Positions 27,907 to 38,748 of a stretch of 64,000 bases of DNA are shown piece after piece; position 1 is the first letter of the stretch, and the number at the start of each line of letters is the position of its first letter. Position numbers and translations under genes: made by a program. Source of the stretch: Chondrus crispus (taxonomy: Eukaryota > Rhodophyta > Florideophyceae > Gigartinales > Gigartinaceae); the NCBI RefSeq assembly GCF_000350225.1, contig NW_005178984.1, positions 110,039 to 174,038 of the forward strand, written 5' to 3'. The notes below the pieces were generated by a model. The model saw nothing but the letters and a program-made list of their open reading frames with translations, made no database searches and was not told the DNA's origin.

Positions 27907-30099
27907 TCAGAGCCATGTCTCGCTATCAACTGCATATCCCAGGGATAGGTTCGTCGTTAACCTGCCTCCAACACACATGTCATTCAGCTTCTTGTATAAT
28001 CTAACCTTACGCTTTGTTAGGGCATCGGCTATGTTTTCTTGTCCCGGTATCCATCGGAGTACATCCAGCTCGCCCGATTCAAAGCTATTGCGAATTCGTT
28101 GAACCGTCGGACGGAGGCGATATTCGGTGCATTCATGCAAGGTTGATATGGTTTCTTTCAAAGCGTTTGAGTCAACAGATAGCTCGTGTCGAGTACCACG
28201 TTTTGGGAAGATGGAGTTGACGGCCTCCTTGATATAGAATCCACGGTCATCTGCGCTTGCACAGGCGAGAATCTCCGCACCATATGATGAGTAGCTGACC
28301 CTTTTTTGTCGATGACTTGTCCAATCTATAACATAAAAAATATCCTTGTCGTCCTGACCCTCTTGTTCAATCCTTAACCGAGATATGACACCGCTCTGAC
28401 CATAGTCCCTGTCGCGAGGGTGCGAGGCATCTGAAAAAGTACTGATGATAGCACTGGTAATATTTGTTGGACTAAGAAAGGTCAATATTGGTTTGAGCTG
28501 GAGTATCTCTCGAACCATGGCGTTAGCCTCAACTAAATGGTGCACTTTCAGGAAAGAGACCTGTTGCTGAAGTACAGATGTGACATATGCAGCTTGGGGC
28601 ATAACACCGTTCCCGAGGTAAAGCAGAGCACCTGCGAGGCTGCGGTATTGCTTCTTCTCGGCATCGGTAACTGGCTGTTGCGCCTGCCTGCGCCTTTGTT
28701 TTGTCATGAAAATTGACTGTAGTCGTTCGATGTATCTGGTCATGCTCATGGTGATATCACCGGCAGGATTCTGCTCGATTTCACATCCGTCGAAGAAAAA
28801 CCTTTCGTCAATGACGAACTTCCCAACAGTAAACCTTTTTTGCATTCTTCCTACAAAGTTGTTAATATCGTCAACATTCCCTCCGATGAGAAAGTCATCG
28901 GTCACTTTAGCCACCAATAGCACAATATTTCCACACGAATTGCGCTTTACGAAGAGCTGACTCAATCCGAAAACTGTTTTAAGTCCTCCGTCTGACAGCA
29001 TCCAATTCTCTACGGTTTTTTGCCATTGTCTTCCCGCTTCAACAATTCCGTAGGGCAACTTTGTCAATCTCCACAACGTACCACGTTTACCTTTCCATGC
29101 TTTGGGTGGTCGGACGTATAAGTCGCGCTGTATGGGGCCACTCTGCAGATATGCTCCTTTGATATCAGCAAATCCCAGACGAAAACCAAGAAATGTAACT
29201 AAGGAAAGGAGGAGTCTGATTACACAAAGCTGTGCGGTTGCTGAATCTTTCCTCAAATTATCTTTCTCCAAATCTCTGTTTCCAGGGGGAACAATCCTGG
29301 CTTTGAGTACCCGGTCGCCTTGCTCATCGGTCTTAACCTTGTAGACCACATGCGATGATATTACATTTGCATCTCTCGGTACATCCTTCTCTTGAACTGG
29401 CTCATATGCATCAAGCCAGTTTCCATCGTGCTCTGCGCTGAATGCTTGCTCGACAATCCACGATGGTGCGAATTCCATCTTACTACCGCTCACTTGCTGC
29501 GAGCCAATTACGTTATGTATTTCGTTGATTATGCGGGTCTTCTCCGATTGGAGTAGCTCTGTCTTTTCAATGGCTTTTTTTTGTAAGCCAATTGCAAAAT
29601 CTCCAATGTCATCATTGGCATTTTTTGGTTGTTTTTCGGATGGGTGCGCCATATAGCTTGAGTGAGGTGGATGTTCCATATGGCTCACGTCTACGTTCAC
29701 CCCCCCATCCACCGGACTCTCATATCCCAGCTCGTGTTCAACCGAACATGACATGAGCTCCTGGGCTAGCTGCCCCTTCGGTGCGATCCGCACATCTTCA
29801 TAGGCGACTTTCATCGGGGGACCGGGTTGTGTTCTCCTAGCCAGGCGGTAGTGCTGTTCTGCCTGCACAACTTTAGCTTTTATCCATCCGACATCCTCGT
29901 TCTGTTTCGAGGACTTATAAAAGACCCAAACGTCTTCATCTGGTTCAAACATGTCAGGCTTGGGTGAGTTGGAGACCCGTGATCGAAGGAGGCGCTGCAG
30001 GGCCCGAGTTGCCACTTGTTGCTTATGTGCGTCAAGGAGATCTTGAGTGACCCGTATGTTTGGCAAGCCTAATATCGAAGGGCTGTAGCCGCGTGCCAA
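27907..30099 (-). pseudogene. pol: copia-2 Pol fragment (RT-RNase H)
   Basis: 730 open codons corresponding to residues 345-1074 of copia-1 pol. The only difference I noticed is Lys for Gln in KAW(K/Q)GKRG. It starts after the integrase core, so it is a fragment without a genuine initiator, although RT (ADIKGAYLQ, VTDDF) and RNase H are complete. Confidence 0.9.
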
Positions 30100-30105
30100 C
30101 TTAAA

Positions 30106-30955
30106 TCAGCGAGCTCGCGCATATCAGTCCTCTATCCGTTTCCTGGATGGGACATCTCAAATGGAGGCGACAGTAGCTAGTCAGCAGAATGGAACTGTGC
30201 TGCGCCATGTCACACTGAGTAAGAATCCCCAAACCCCTCCACTATGTTGCGCTTATTCCACCAACGGATCTGGATTTCCGTGTTGGCATGAAACTGCTGT
30301 TCTCGTCGAGAAGTATGGAGAAAGTAAGCTTCATCGCTTTATTGAAGACCGCCACCTAACAGCAGCTTGGGTCAAGCAATACGAAAATGTTGATTACAAT
30401 CTTCCTTCGCAAGCATGCGTCGACAATGTTATATGCAGTGCAAAGAAGCTTGTTGCGAAGAGGCAGAATCTGCAAATTCCCAAAGCTTTGCCGCCACCGC
30501 GTGGTCGTCCAGTTAAGAGGGCTGGGAGGCGTAAGAAAAACTGGTACGAAAAAGGCCCTGCCGCCAAGAAGAAGCGTGTGTAATCCTGTTCTTTGTGTCG
30601 GTTATCGGATCACACGATAAAGGACTGCTCTCTGAAGCAGCTGTACGGGGATACCGCAGAGTACCCTATCCTTCAGTACCGCCGCAGTATCCGAAGTCGC
30701 CCCTTATCTTGTACAAAATATTGCACTGTCCACTGTTGGCAACTGTTGTCGCCCCTCTTTACCTGCAAATTTCTTTCCTGTCACCTCTGACTTGCGATGG
30801 TCGCCACAGTGATCCTTACAAATAAACCTCTATCGGATGGGTACGTCTTGCAAACTTACCAACGTCACCCCTTGTTCTCTCCAACATTTCCGATTTCACC
30901 CCTCTGTTGCCACTAAAATGCACCTGGTCGCCCCCCTAAACGCAAACTGGCCCAA
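30106..30955 (+). pseudogene. MULE transposase C-terminal fragment
   Basis: Matches the last about 200 codons and the 3' end of the complete MULE gene (42485-39993). It includes the SWIM-type CCAYSTNG...CWH motif and the terminal repeat up to GGCCC. A Tyr codon has become TAA (30581-30583), removing the final zinc knuckle. It starts at the copia-2 junction, so it has no promoter or N-terminus. Confidence 0.88.
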
Positions 30956-32768
30956 AAATATATCAATATACGGACAACGTTACTAACATTGTCCGTAAAG
31001 TCGCGAAAACACGTGTTTTGGCCGCGAGATTGCTCGGATTCTCTGATTGCAAAATTTTCAGACAGCGAGTTTTGCAAAACTCACAGCATACCGAAAACTC
31101 GGGACATGTGAGTTTTCCACGAGTTTTCACATCCGCCTGATTACTGTACGGCAGTGTCGGATCGACCCGTCTTGAAGGAAAGCGAAGTGGGCTTTCCGCT
31201 CTCTCATCAGCACAAACGAGTCTCATCCTGCACGGTTCGTACCGGTTTGCGTTCCCGCAAAGTTGAAGCTCCCTTTATCGCAAGTTCCGATTATCGAGAG
31301 ACTACTGTAAAAATATATCAATATACGGACAACGTTACGTATCAATATACGGACAACGTTACTAACATTGTCCGTAAAGTCGCGAAAACACGTGTTTTGG
31401 CCGCGAGATTGCTCGGATTCTCTGATTGCAAAATTTTCAGACAGCGAGTTTTGCAAAACTCACAGCATACCGAAAACTCGGGACATGTGAGTTTTCCACG
31501 AGTTTTCACATCCGCCTGATTACTGTACGGCAGTGTCGGATCGACCCGTCTTGAAGGAAAGCGAAGTGGGCTTTCCGCTCTCTCATCAGCACAAACGAGT
31601 CTCATCCTGCACGGTTCGTACCGGTTTGCGTTCCCGCAAAGTTGAAGCTCCCTTTATCGCAAGTTCCGATTATCGAGAGACTACTGTAAAAATATATCAA
31701 TATACGGACAACGTTACTAACGTTTTCCGTAAAGTCGCGAAAACACGTGTTTTGGCCGCGAGATTGCTCGGATTCTCTGATTGCAAAATTTTCAGACGAG
31801 TTTCGCAAAACTCACAGCATACCGAAAACTCGGGACATGTGAGTTTTCCACGAGTTTTCACATCCGCCTGATTACTGTACGGCAGTGTCGGATCGACCCG
31901 TCTTGAAGGAAAGCGAAGTGGGCTTTCCGCTCTCTCATCAGCACAAACGAGTCTCATCCTGCACGGTTCGTACCGGTTTGCGTTCCCGCAAAGTTGAAGC
32001 TCCCTTTATCGCAAGTTCCGATTATCGAGAGACTACTGTAAAAATATATCAATATACGGACAACGTTACTAACGTTTTCCGTAAAGTCGCGAAAACACGT
32101 GTTTTGGCCGCGAGATTGCTCGGATTCTCTGATTGCAAAATTTTCAGACGAGTTTCGCAAAACTCACAGCATACCGAAAACTCGGGACATGTGAGTTTTC
32201 CACGAGTTTTCACATCCGCCTGATTACTGTACGGCAGTGTCGGATCGACCCGTCTTGAAGGAAAGCGAAGTGGGCTTTCCGCTCTCTCATCAGCACAAAC
32301 GAGTCTCATCCTGCACGGTTCGTACCGGTTTGCGTTCCCGCAAAGTTGAAGTTTCCTTTATCGCAAGTTCCGATTATCGAGAGACTACTGTAAAAATATA
32401 TCAATATACGGACAACGTTACGTATCAATATACGGACAACGTTACTAACATTGTCCGTAAAGTCGCGAAAACACGTGTTTTGGCCGCGAGATTGCTCGGA
32501 TTCTCTGATTGCAAAATTTTCAGACGAGTTTCGCAAAACTCACAGCATACCGAAAACTCGGGACATGTGAGTTTTCCACGAATTTTCACATCCGCCTGAT
32601 TACTGTACGGCAGTGTCGGATCGACCCGTCTTGAAGGAAAGCGAAGTGGGCTTTCCGCTCTCTCATCAGCACAAACGAGTCTCATCCTGCACGGTTCGTA
32701 CAGGTTTGCGTTCCCGCAAAGTTGAAGTTTCCTTTATCGCAAGTTCCGATTATCGAGAGACTACTGTA
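30956..32768. repeat. satellite, five tandem units of 352-379 bp
   Basis: Unit ends are marked by CTACTGTA at 31302, 31681, 32033, 32385 and 32761 (spacing 379, 352, 352, 376). The longer units contain an extra copy of an about 26-bp ATATACGGACAACGTTACGT segment. Reversed, each unit starts TACAGTAGTCTCTCGATAAT, the same as the terminus of the Tigger-like element at 44002. The short ORFs repeated in each unit are a consequence of the repeat and not genes. Confidence 0.9.
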
Positions 32769-33081
32769 CTAGATACACTTTTGTTGAAAGATGCATATTT
32801 TCACCGCGTCAGGGCTTGTCCCCACAACGGCACATTTTCGGTTTGTCTTTGTCTTGTGTGTTTTTGACGTACTGATCCTCTCGTACACGGCGGTTTGGCC
32901 CAACCGAGCGCAGTATTGCCAAACAGCACGCTTTCCCCCTTTTCAAGTCACGAGCCACTGCAAGTGCAGCCCATCAAATTCACAATCTCCATTTTGATGA
33001 TCACAGGAGCAGACAATCTCGGCGACACGCTTCTATTGCATCTTTTGAAAGGTGGAGATACTTGCTGCCTTCCCTACTCAC

Positions 33082-33088
33082 TATATAA
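33082..33088 (+). promoter_or_regulatory. TATA box of the left aerolysin-like gene
   Basis: TATATAA about 120 bp before the ATG at 33205. The same motif is kept in the right copy (38428-38434). It lies inside the longer open frame, which argues that translation starts at 33205 and not at the earlier 33052 codon. Confidence 0.55.
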
Positions 33089-33204
33089 GCTGTGCTTGTC
33101 ACTTGGTGGTATCGAAACGAAATTACTACATTTCTCTGACGTTGTTCATCCGTCTGCTAAGCATCCTCACCGTCTTCTCGCCTTCGCAATTTCAAACATC
33201 CGAC

Positions 33205-34161
33205 ATGAGCAACCGTCTAATTGAGGTCAAGGGGAGAATGGAATGGCAACTGAAAGACAGTTTCACCAATCCTTCCCAATTCCATTCTGCTGTTCCATAC
33301 ACCAGAGAGATTGAGAGCTCGGTCACCACGTCTCGAAGCGAAGTCGAAAGCATTGCTCGTGAAGAGAGCAAGTCAACGTCCACTTCAATTTCGTTGGATG
33401 TGAGTGCACAGATTAAAATCTTCAATGTGTCAGCAAACACTACGGTCGGCTGGACTTCATCAGTTGTGAACACCAGCATGCATGAGGCCTCTCACACAAA
33501 TGCAGAGACAAAGGAAACGTCCCAGAAAATTGGGCCCATCAGCATTGAGCCTGGTGAGTCAGTGTACGTATTTGAAAAGAAGATTAAGTTTCCTACCATC
33601 TCCTGGGAGACAGGTGAGCTCACGGTCTGGCCCTCGGCGGATATCCCTACTCTCAACGAGGATGTCTTAATGAAAATCCCGGTGCACGAGGCCCCGATAA
33701 AGTATCTCAAAGATATCAAGGTGCATACATATGGAGCTATGACCTATTCAAAGGATTTTATGTTATATAAAGACGGCTTGTCCGGCGAATCGAAAAACGT
33801 GGAGAGAGAAAATTGGGGTGACATCAACCGCGGCTACGGCGGCAAATATGTGTTTCTGGAACCTGTTTGGGTGGATGACATTTCTCAGGGAGCTGATAAC
33901 ATCTCAGTCCAAATCTCTGGCGGGGTTCCAGGTTGGACGAAGGAACGGGGCCAGCAGGATATGGCAATGGGGGCAGGTGGAGATTACCGCTTTCTGGATA
34001 TTTGGCACCGTAGGGATGTGAAAGAAAAGATTGTGGACGTCGTGCTGTGGGGCGGCCAGCTTGTTCGAATTCCTGATGGATGGACAGGCATGACGGGGGA
34101 CTTGAATAAGGGTCGTGGAGGGCGCTACCTTTACATCGTTTGGAAAACGGCCTCCGGATAA
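33205..34161 (+). CDS. aerolysin-like/beta-prism protein, left copy
   Basis: 318 codons from MSNRLIEV to TAA. Residues about 25-125 alternate Ser/Thr with hydrophobic residues over long stretches (TSRSEVESIAREES, SANTTVGWTSSV). This pattern is typical of the amphipathic strands of aerolysin/MTX-type proteins. The C-terminal about 130 residues have three related motifs (DINRGYGGKYVFL, MGAGGDYRFLDIW, DLNKGRGGRYLYIVW), as in MABP/beta-prism-like folds. No signal peptide is evident from this start. By analogy it could be a membrane-active defence or lectin-type protein, but function is not shown. Inferred from pattern, not from a search. Confidence 0.5.
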   Translation: MSNRLIEVKGRMEWQLKDSFTNPSQFHSAVPYTREIESSVTTSRSEVESIAREESKSTSTSISLDVSAQIKIFNVSANTTVGWTSSVVNTSMHEASHTNAETKETSQKIGPISIEPGESVYVFEKKIKFPTISWETGELTVWPSADIPTLNEDVLMKIPVHEAPIKYLKDIKVHTYGAMTYSKDFMLYKDGLSGESKNVERENWGDINRGYGGKYVFLEPVWVDDISQGADNISVQISGGVPGWTKERGQQDMAMGAGGDYRFLDIWHRRDVKEKIVDVVLWGGQLVRIPDGWTGMTGDLNKGRGGRYLYIVWKTASG

Positions 34162-34491
34162 GCAGTAGTGTTTCTTTGCACTAGCGGCATGCGTTGGGCA
34201 GTCGACATACGACATGGGCAGTAGACCGGTATCGCAAATAGTGAGTGCGCAGCATGAAATATAACCTGGAGCAAGCAAATAAGCAGCAAATCCTCGTAAA
34301 GTGATACGCTCAATCGCCTCCTGTTGTTGACAATTGGATCAAATTCACCAGCACTGCAGTCCGATTTGCGTCCAGATGCGGGGCTTTAGCATCGTTGCGC
34401 GTGCAGAAAGCCAACAAACACTTGTACACGTGTGTCGAAATCGCTGGGGACTCCGTGCCAAGTGGAGAATATGTAGACAGCTACACTGTAC

Positions 34492-34533
34492 TGTTGTGGG
34501 ATTCAGTTCTGACATACTGATCTCGCGCGCAGT
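34492..34533. repeat. copia leader fragment at the palindrome centre
   Basis: About 40 bp reverse-complementary to the copia-1 sequence just after its LTR (TGGGATTCAGTTCTGACATA...). It ends with AGT, the duplicated target of the Harbinger inserted next to it. It was the original spacer between the two arms. Confidence 0.75.
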
Positions 34534-34782
34534 GGGTGCATCCAGAAAATAGCACTCTAACACTTTACCATTGTATGATAGTTTCGAAAATTGATTGTCC
34601 CCACCACTCTTGCACTCCATCACTGCCCTTCCGTGGCGGTTCCACCCCAGTTGGAACATGTTGCGAACTGTACACCCACTCGCACCCCCACTCGCCGACA
34701 ACCTCCCCATCCCCTAATCCCAAAGCGAGCCACACCTTCCTCCTCAAACCTGGCGCCCGCATTCTGACACTGTCATCTCAAC

Positions 34783-35583
34783 ATGGCATCCCATTTGGAC
34801 GGATCCGACCCTCCCTCTCAAGCTACCCCTTTCCCTCAGCCACCATCCACGCCAAACTCCCCACGCACCCCCAAAAAACGCTCGACACCTGACCAGGAGG
34901 AGCTCAGTACTGGCGAAGGAAGCAACAAGAAGGCTAAAAAGTCTCGGGCCGGTGTGCCAAACTACAACAAAGAAGATATCGACGCCCTTCTTGATTTTAC
35001 TTCAGAGGTAGAGCCTCTCGGCGCCAATCACTGGGCTTGGGTTGCCCAAAAGTTTTCAAGATAGGCAAAAGCTAACGAGCGCCCAGTTCGTGATGGTGAC
35101 TCTCTCAAGCATAAATTTGATAAGCTTGCCAACACAAAGAAGAAAACCGGGGACCCGTCCTGTCCGCCTCACGTTCGCCGAGCCAAACACATTGCACGTG
35201 ATATTCTCAACAAATGTGCGGCCACAAGCGTTAGCGGAGACAGCAGTGACGGCAATCAAGAGGCCAATGCAGGCGAGAGCGATAAAGCGGGCACGGGTGG
35301 TGATAGTGGCAAAGTAGTCGGGGAGAGGGCTCGAAAGAGAGACACAGGAGCCACCGGTGTGGCAAAGGCTCAACAGATTGAGGAACGATACCTGGAGCAC
35401 GTTGCAGAAATATCTGCCGGTGTTCAGACTATATCGAAGGCATTCGAGTCCAGCGAATCGACTAACTTGACTCAGAGTAGCGTGGTCTCCATTGTGCGTC
35501 ACGAGGTTCAAGAGTCAATGCGTCCAACAAACGCGCTTCTGTCGGAGATGATGTCTATCATTCGTAGCCAGTCAAACAAATGA
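34783..35583 (+). pseudogene. Harbinger SANT/Myb-like accessory protein with one in-frame TAG
   Basis: 267-codon frame starting MASHLDGS, interrupted once by TAG at 35062-35064. Before the stop: a Pro/Ser-rich tail, a basic stretch (KKAKKSRAG) and the start of a SANT-like domain (YNKEDIDALLDFTSEVEPLG). After it: the rest of the domain with the DSLKHKFDKL and CPPHVRRAK segments, and a helical C-terminus. The domain resembles the DUF6818/Myb-like proteins encoded by such transposons, which help the transposase bind the ends and enter the nucleus. The TAG lies where a Trp would fit in the SANT helix (TGG to TAG). Confidence 0.7.
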
Positions 35584-35594
35584 ACGATCCGCTT

Positions 35595-36812
35595 TTATTG
35601 TGCTGGTCGCCGGTTACAGTGCGTAGAACGAATTTGGTTTAGGCCGACATGGCGAGTGCGAAAGTTAAACATGTGACAACATATTCTCAGCAAACGATAT
35701 CGTTTCTTAGAATCTGCAGGAAGAGGCACCTTCAATCTAGCAAAAGGGCCTTTTATTGCCCTCACTCCCCATTCCGCCGACTGTCTTTCACTGGGCATTG
35801 CGCGCTGTAAAATTGTATCCACCGCAGCAAGGGCGAGCGAACACGGAATGTCGTTCGTTTCGTTAGACTTTCGTCCTCTAACGACCTTTCCGTTTGTCGC
35901 TTTCAAATTATTAACGAATGCGCTATCCCCAAGTACAGCGTATCCAGGCGGCGTGTATTCGTCCGATAACTTTGGAAAGTAAAGACCAGATGCACTGGCA
36001 AGTTTAGTGTCGTGCCAGCTCCCCGGGAAATTTATAGCCGCATGAATCAGCTCGCCATAGAAGTTCCAAACGAATAAGTTGGTGACTTCCACCCCTTGGG
36101 TGAACCCTTCAAAGTAGGCATTTTGCATATTAGCATCCGTGTAATCTGCACAAGGCACACGACCTCCGTCTGTAACCGCGAAGACACCACTCAACAACGG
36201 CCCGTAGTGACGATTTTCTCGAAGTAGCTGCGCTGAGCTTTCCATCTCGGCCGGCGAAGGCCATTTTATTTCGAAATCTGTTCGATTCGTCCGCTTGACG
36301 ACATGATACAGAACCTCAAGGGCATAATCCATCCAGACTCCAATAGAACTTGGTACTAAACCAAACAGCGGACACAAGCTGTATAGGGTCCCTCTTGTTT
36401 TTATGTACCAAAGAGCCAACCCCAACAAATCAATACTTTCCAGTTGCGTACTGCGTCCTCTTGTTTTCGGTCCCTTTCGATAAGGGCTACCGAAGTTATA
36501 TTTCAATTGTTCCTGTATAAAAAATGGAAGTATACTGTTTAGCAGTAAGGGCTTCGTGATATTTACGGATACAAGGAAGTCGGAGTCTTTCCCGAACGAG
36601 AGAAGCACGCGCCAAGGAGTGGACCGCTGTGTGCGAGGGCGAATAATGGCTGGGCGGAGGTACTTTGGGTTCTTGTTGCGATGACGGCGCTTGCGGCGCA
36701 TTGTTGTCCTCCTCCGGGCGACAAGACATGTCGTCAGAGCTGCTAGCGATACTGCTAGAGCTGCCAGAGTGTGCTTGCGGCTGTTCTGAAAGGGCATTGG
36801 CGAAGCGGGCAT
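35595..36812 (-). CDS. Harbinger transposase (DDE_Tnp_4)
   Basis: 405 codons from MPASPMPF (a second ATG directly upstream would add one residue). The N-terminus is basic. Residues about 130-200 resemble the helix-turn-helix region of PIF transposases. The catalytic core has AVTDGGRVP (first Asp), NFPGSWHDTK, LGDSAF (second Asp) and AEWGVRAIKGPF (Glu). It is intact and convergent with the SANT gene, the stops being 11 bp apart. It would mobilise this element and the deleted copies at 26349-27327. Confidence 0.9.
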   Translation of the reverse strand: MPASPMPFQNSRKHTLAALAVSLAALTTCLVARRRTTMRRKRRHRNKNPKYLRPAIIRPRTQRSTPWRVLLSFGKDSDFLVSVNITKPLLLNSILPFFIQEQLKYNFGSPYRKGPKTRGRSTQLESIDLLGLALWYIKTRGTLYSLCPLFGLVPSSIGVWMDYALEVLYHVVKRTNRTDFEIKWPSPAEMESSAQLLRENRHYGPLLSGVFAVTDGGRVPCADYTDANMQNAYFEGFTQGVEVTNLFVWNFYGELIHAAINFPGSWHDTKLASASGLYFPKLSDEYTPPGYAVLGDSAFVNNLKATNGKVVRGRKSNETNDIPCSLALAAVDTILQRAMPSERQSAEWGVRAIKGPFARLKVPLPADSKKRYRLLRICCHMFNFRTRHVGLNQIRSTHCNRRPAQ

Positions 36813-37354
36813 CACCGACAGCTCGAGAGAGGGGTCTTGGAATGTGGAACTCCAGTGCGCAAGGATGGAATGGGAAGTGGTGCGGGAGTGGTGGAGTGGA
36901 GAGGGGTCGAGAGGGCTTGATCAGATGGTCAAAAGTAGTCAGCCGGCGACCACTTTATCGGTCGCTGATTGGTCAAAAAAGTACTCGAGTGATACAGTGT
37001 TATTTTCTGGATGCACCCAGTACTGTACAGTGTAGCTGTCTACATATTCTCCACTTGGCACGGAGTCCCCAGCGATTTCGACACACGTGTACAAGTGTTT
37101 GTTGGCTTTCTGCACGCGCAACGATGCTAAAGCCCCGCATCTGGACGCAAATCGGACTGCAGTGCTGGTGAATTTGATCCAATTGTCAACAACAGGAGGC
37201 GATTGAGCGTATCACTTTACGAGGATTTGCTGCTTATTTGCTTGCTCCAGGTTATATTTCATGCTGCGCACTCACTATTTGCGATACCGGTCTACTGCCC
37301 ATGTCGTATGTCGACTGCCCAACGCATGCCGCTAGTGCAAAGAAACACTACTGC

Positions 37355-38311
37355 TTATCCGGAGGCCGTTTTCCAAACGATGTAAAGGTAGCGCCCTCCA
37401 CGACCCTTATTCAAGTCCCCCGTCATGCCTGTCCATCCATCAGGAATTCGAACAAGCTGGCCGCCCCACAGCACGACGTCCACAATCTTTTCTTTCACAT
37501 CCCTACGGTGCCAAATATCCAGAAAGCGGTAATCTCCACCTGCCCCCATTGCCATATCCTGCTGGCCCCGTTCCTTCGTCCAACCTGGAACCCCGCCAGA
37601 GATTTGGACTGAGATGTTATCAGCTCCCTGAGAAATGTCATCCACCCAAACAGGTTCCAGAAACACATATTTGCCGCCGTAGCCGCGGTTGATGTCACCC
37701 CAATTTTCTCTCTCCACGTTTTTCGATTCGCCGGACAAGCCGTCTTTATATAACATAAAATCCTTTGAATAGGTCATAGCTCCATATGTATGCACCTTGA
37801 TATCTTTGAGATACTTTATCGGGGCCTCGTGCACCGGGATTTTCATTAAGACTTCCTCGTTGAGAGTAGGGATATCCGCCGAGGGCCAGACCTTGAGCTC
37901 ACCTGTCTCCCAGGAGATGGTAGGAAACTTAATCTTCTTTTCAAATACGTACACTGACTCACCAGGCTCAATGCTGATGGGCCCAATTTTCTGGGACGTT
38001 TCCTTTGTCTCTGCATTTGTGTGAGAGGCCTCATGCATGCTGGTGTTCACAACTGATGAAGTCCAGCCGACCGTAGTGTTTGCTGACACATTGAAGATTT
38101 TAATCTGTGCACTCACATCCAACGAAATTGAAGTGGACGTTGACTTGCTCTCTTCACGAGCAATGCTTTCGACTTCGCTTCGAGACGTGGTGACCGAGCT
38201 CTCAATCTCTCTGGTGTATGGAACAGCAGAATGGAATTGGGAAGGATTGGTGAAACTGTCTTTCAGTTGCCATTCCATTCTCCCCTTGACCTCAATTAGA
38301 CGGTTGCTCAT
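37355..38311 (-). CDS. aerolysin-like/beta-prism protein, right copy
   Basis: 318 codons, same start, TATA box (38428-38434) and domains as the left copy. Only two residue differences were seen: Lys for Thr in EL(T/K)VW and Glu for Asp in NE(D/E)V. Both copies are open and share promoter sequence, so both may be expressed. Near-identity of whole arms including non-coding DNA points to recent duplication or gene conversion and gives no evidence of selection. Function uncertain as for the left copy. Confidence 0.5.
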   Translation of the reverse strand: MSNRLIEVKGRMEWQLKDSFTNPSQFHSAVPYTREIESSVTTSRSEVESIAREESKSTSTSISLDVSAQIKIFNVSANTTVGWTSSVVNTSMHEASHTNAETKETSQKIGPISIEPGESVYVFEKKIKFPTISWETGELKVWPSADIPTLNEEVLMKIPVHEAPIKYLKDIKVHTYGAMTYSKDFMLYKDGLSGESKNVERENWGDINRGYGGKYVFLEPVWVDDISQGADNISVQISGGVPGWTKERGQQDMAMGAGGDYRFLDIWHRRDVKEKIVDVVLWGGQLVRIPDGWTGMTGDLNKGRGGRYLYIVWKTASG

Positions 38312-38748
38312 GTCGGATGTTTGAAATTGCGAAGGCGAGAAGACGGTGAGGATGCTTAGCAGACGGATGAACAACGTCAGAGAAATGTAGTAATTTCGTT
38401 TCGATACCACCAAGTGACAAGCACAGCTTATATAGTGAGTAGGGAAGGCAGCAAGTATCTCCACCTTTCAAAAGATGCAATAGAAGCGTGTCGCCGAGAT
38501 TGTCTGCTCCTGTGATCATCAAAATGGAGATTGTGAATTTGATGGGCTGCACTTGCAGTGGCTCGTGACTTGAAAAGGGGGAAAGCGTGCTGTTTGGCAA
38601 TACTGCGCTCGGTTGGGCCAAACCGCCGTGTACGAGAGGATCAGTACGTCAAAAACACACAAGACAAAGACAAACCGAAAATGTGCCGTTGTGGGGACAA
38701 GCCCTGACGCGGTGAAAATATGCATCTTTCAACAAAAGTGTATCTAGT

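Larger units (their letters stand above)
27329..30105 (-). mobile_element. copia-2, 5'-truncated second copy
   Basis: Reverse-strand copy of the 3' half of copia-1: the last 730 pol codons, the 3' untranslated part, a purine tract (CTGGGGGGTG) and a complete LTR. At 30105 the match stops abruptly and MULE sequence begins at the outer end of the large inverted duplication. The 5' LTR, gag, protease and integrase core are lost. Confidence 0.88.
30106..34491 (+). repeat. left arm of large inverted duplication
   Basis: Reads as the reverse complement of 37025-40677. From outside to centre it holds the C-terminal MULE fragment, the MULE end with its TATATTTTT target copy, five satellite units and the aerolysin-like gene with its TATA box. 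The 733-bp excess over the right arm equals two satellite units. Confidence 0.93.
34534..37018. mobile_element. complete PIF/Harbinger transposon
   Basis: Ends are GGGTGCATCCAGAAAATA and its inverted copy, flanked by the 3-bp target AGT (34531-34533 and 37019-37021). It holds the two convergent genes usual for the superfamily: a DNA-binding SANT/Myb-like protein (plus) and a DDE transposase (minus). Length 2,485 bp. It landed at the centre of the inverted duplication after the duplication formed, since only one copy exists. Confidence 0.9.

Noticed and set aside
30956..32768. Possible CRISPR-like array because of regular repeats
   Set aside because: Whole 352-379-bp units repeat without unique spacers, in a eukaryotic transposon context. 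It is a satellite.
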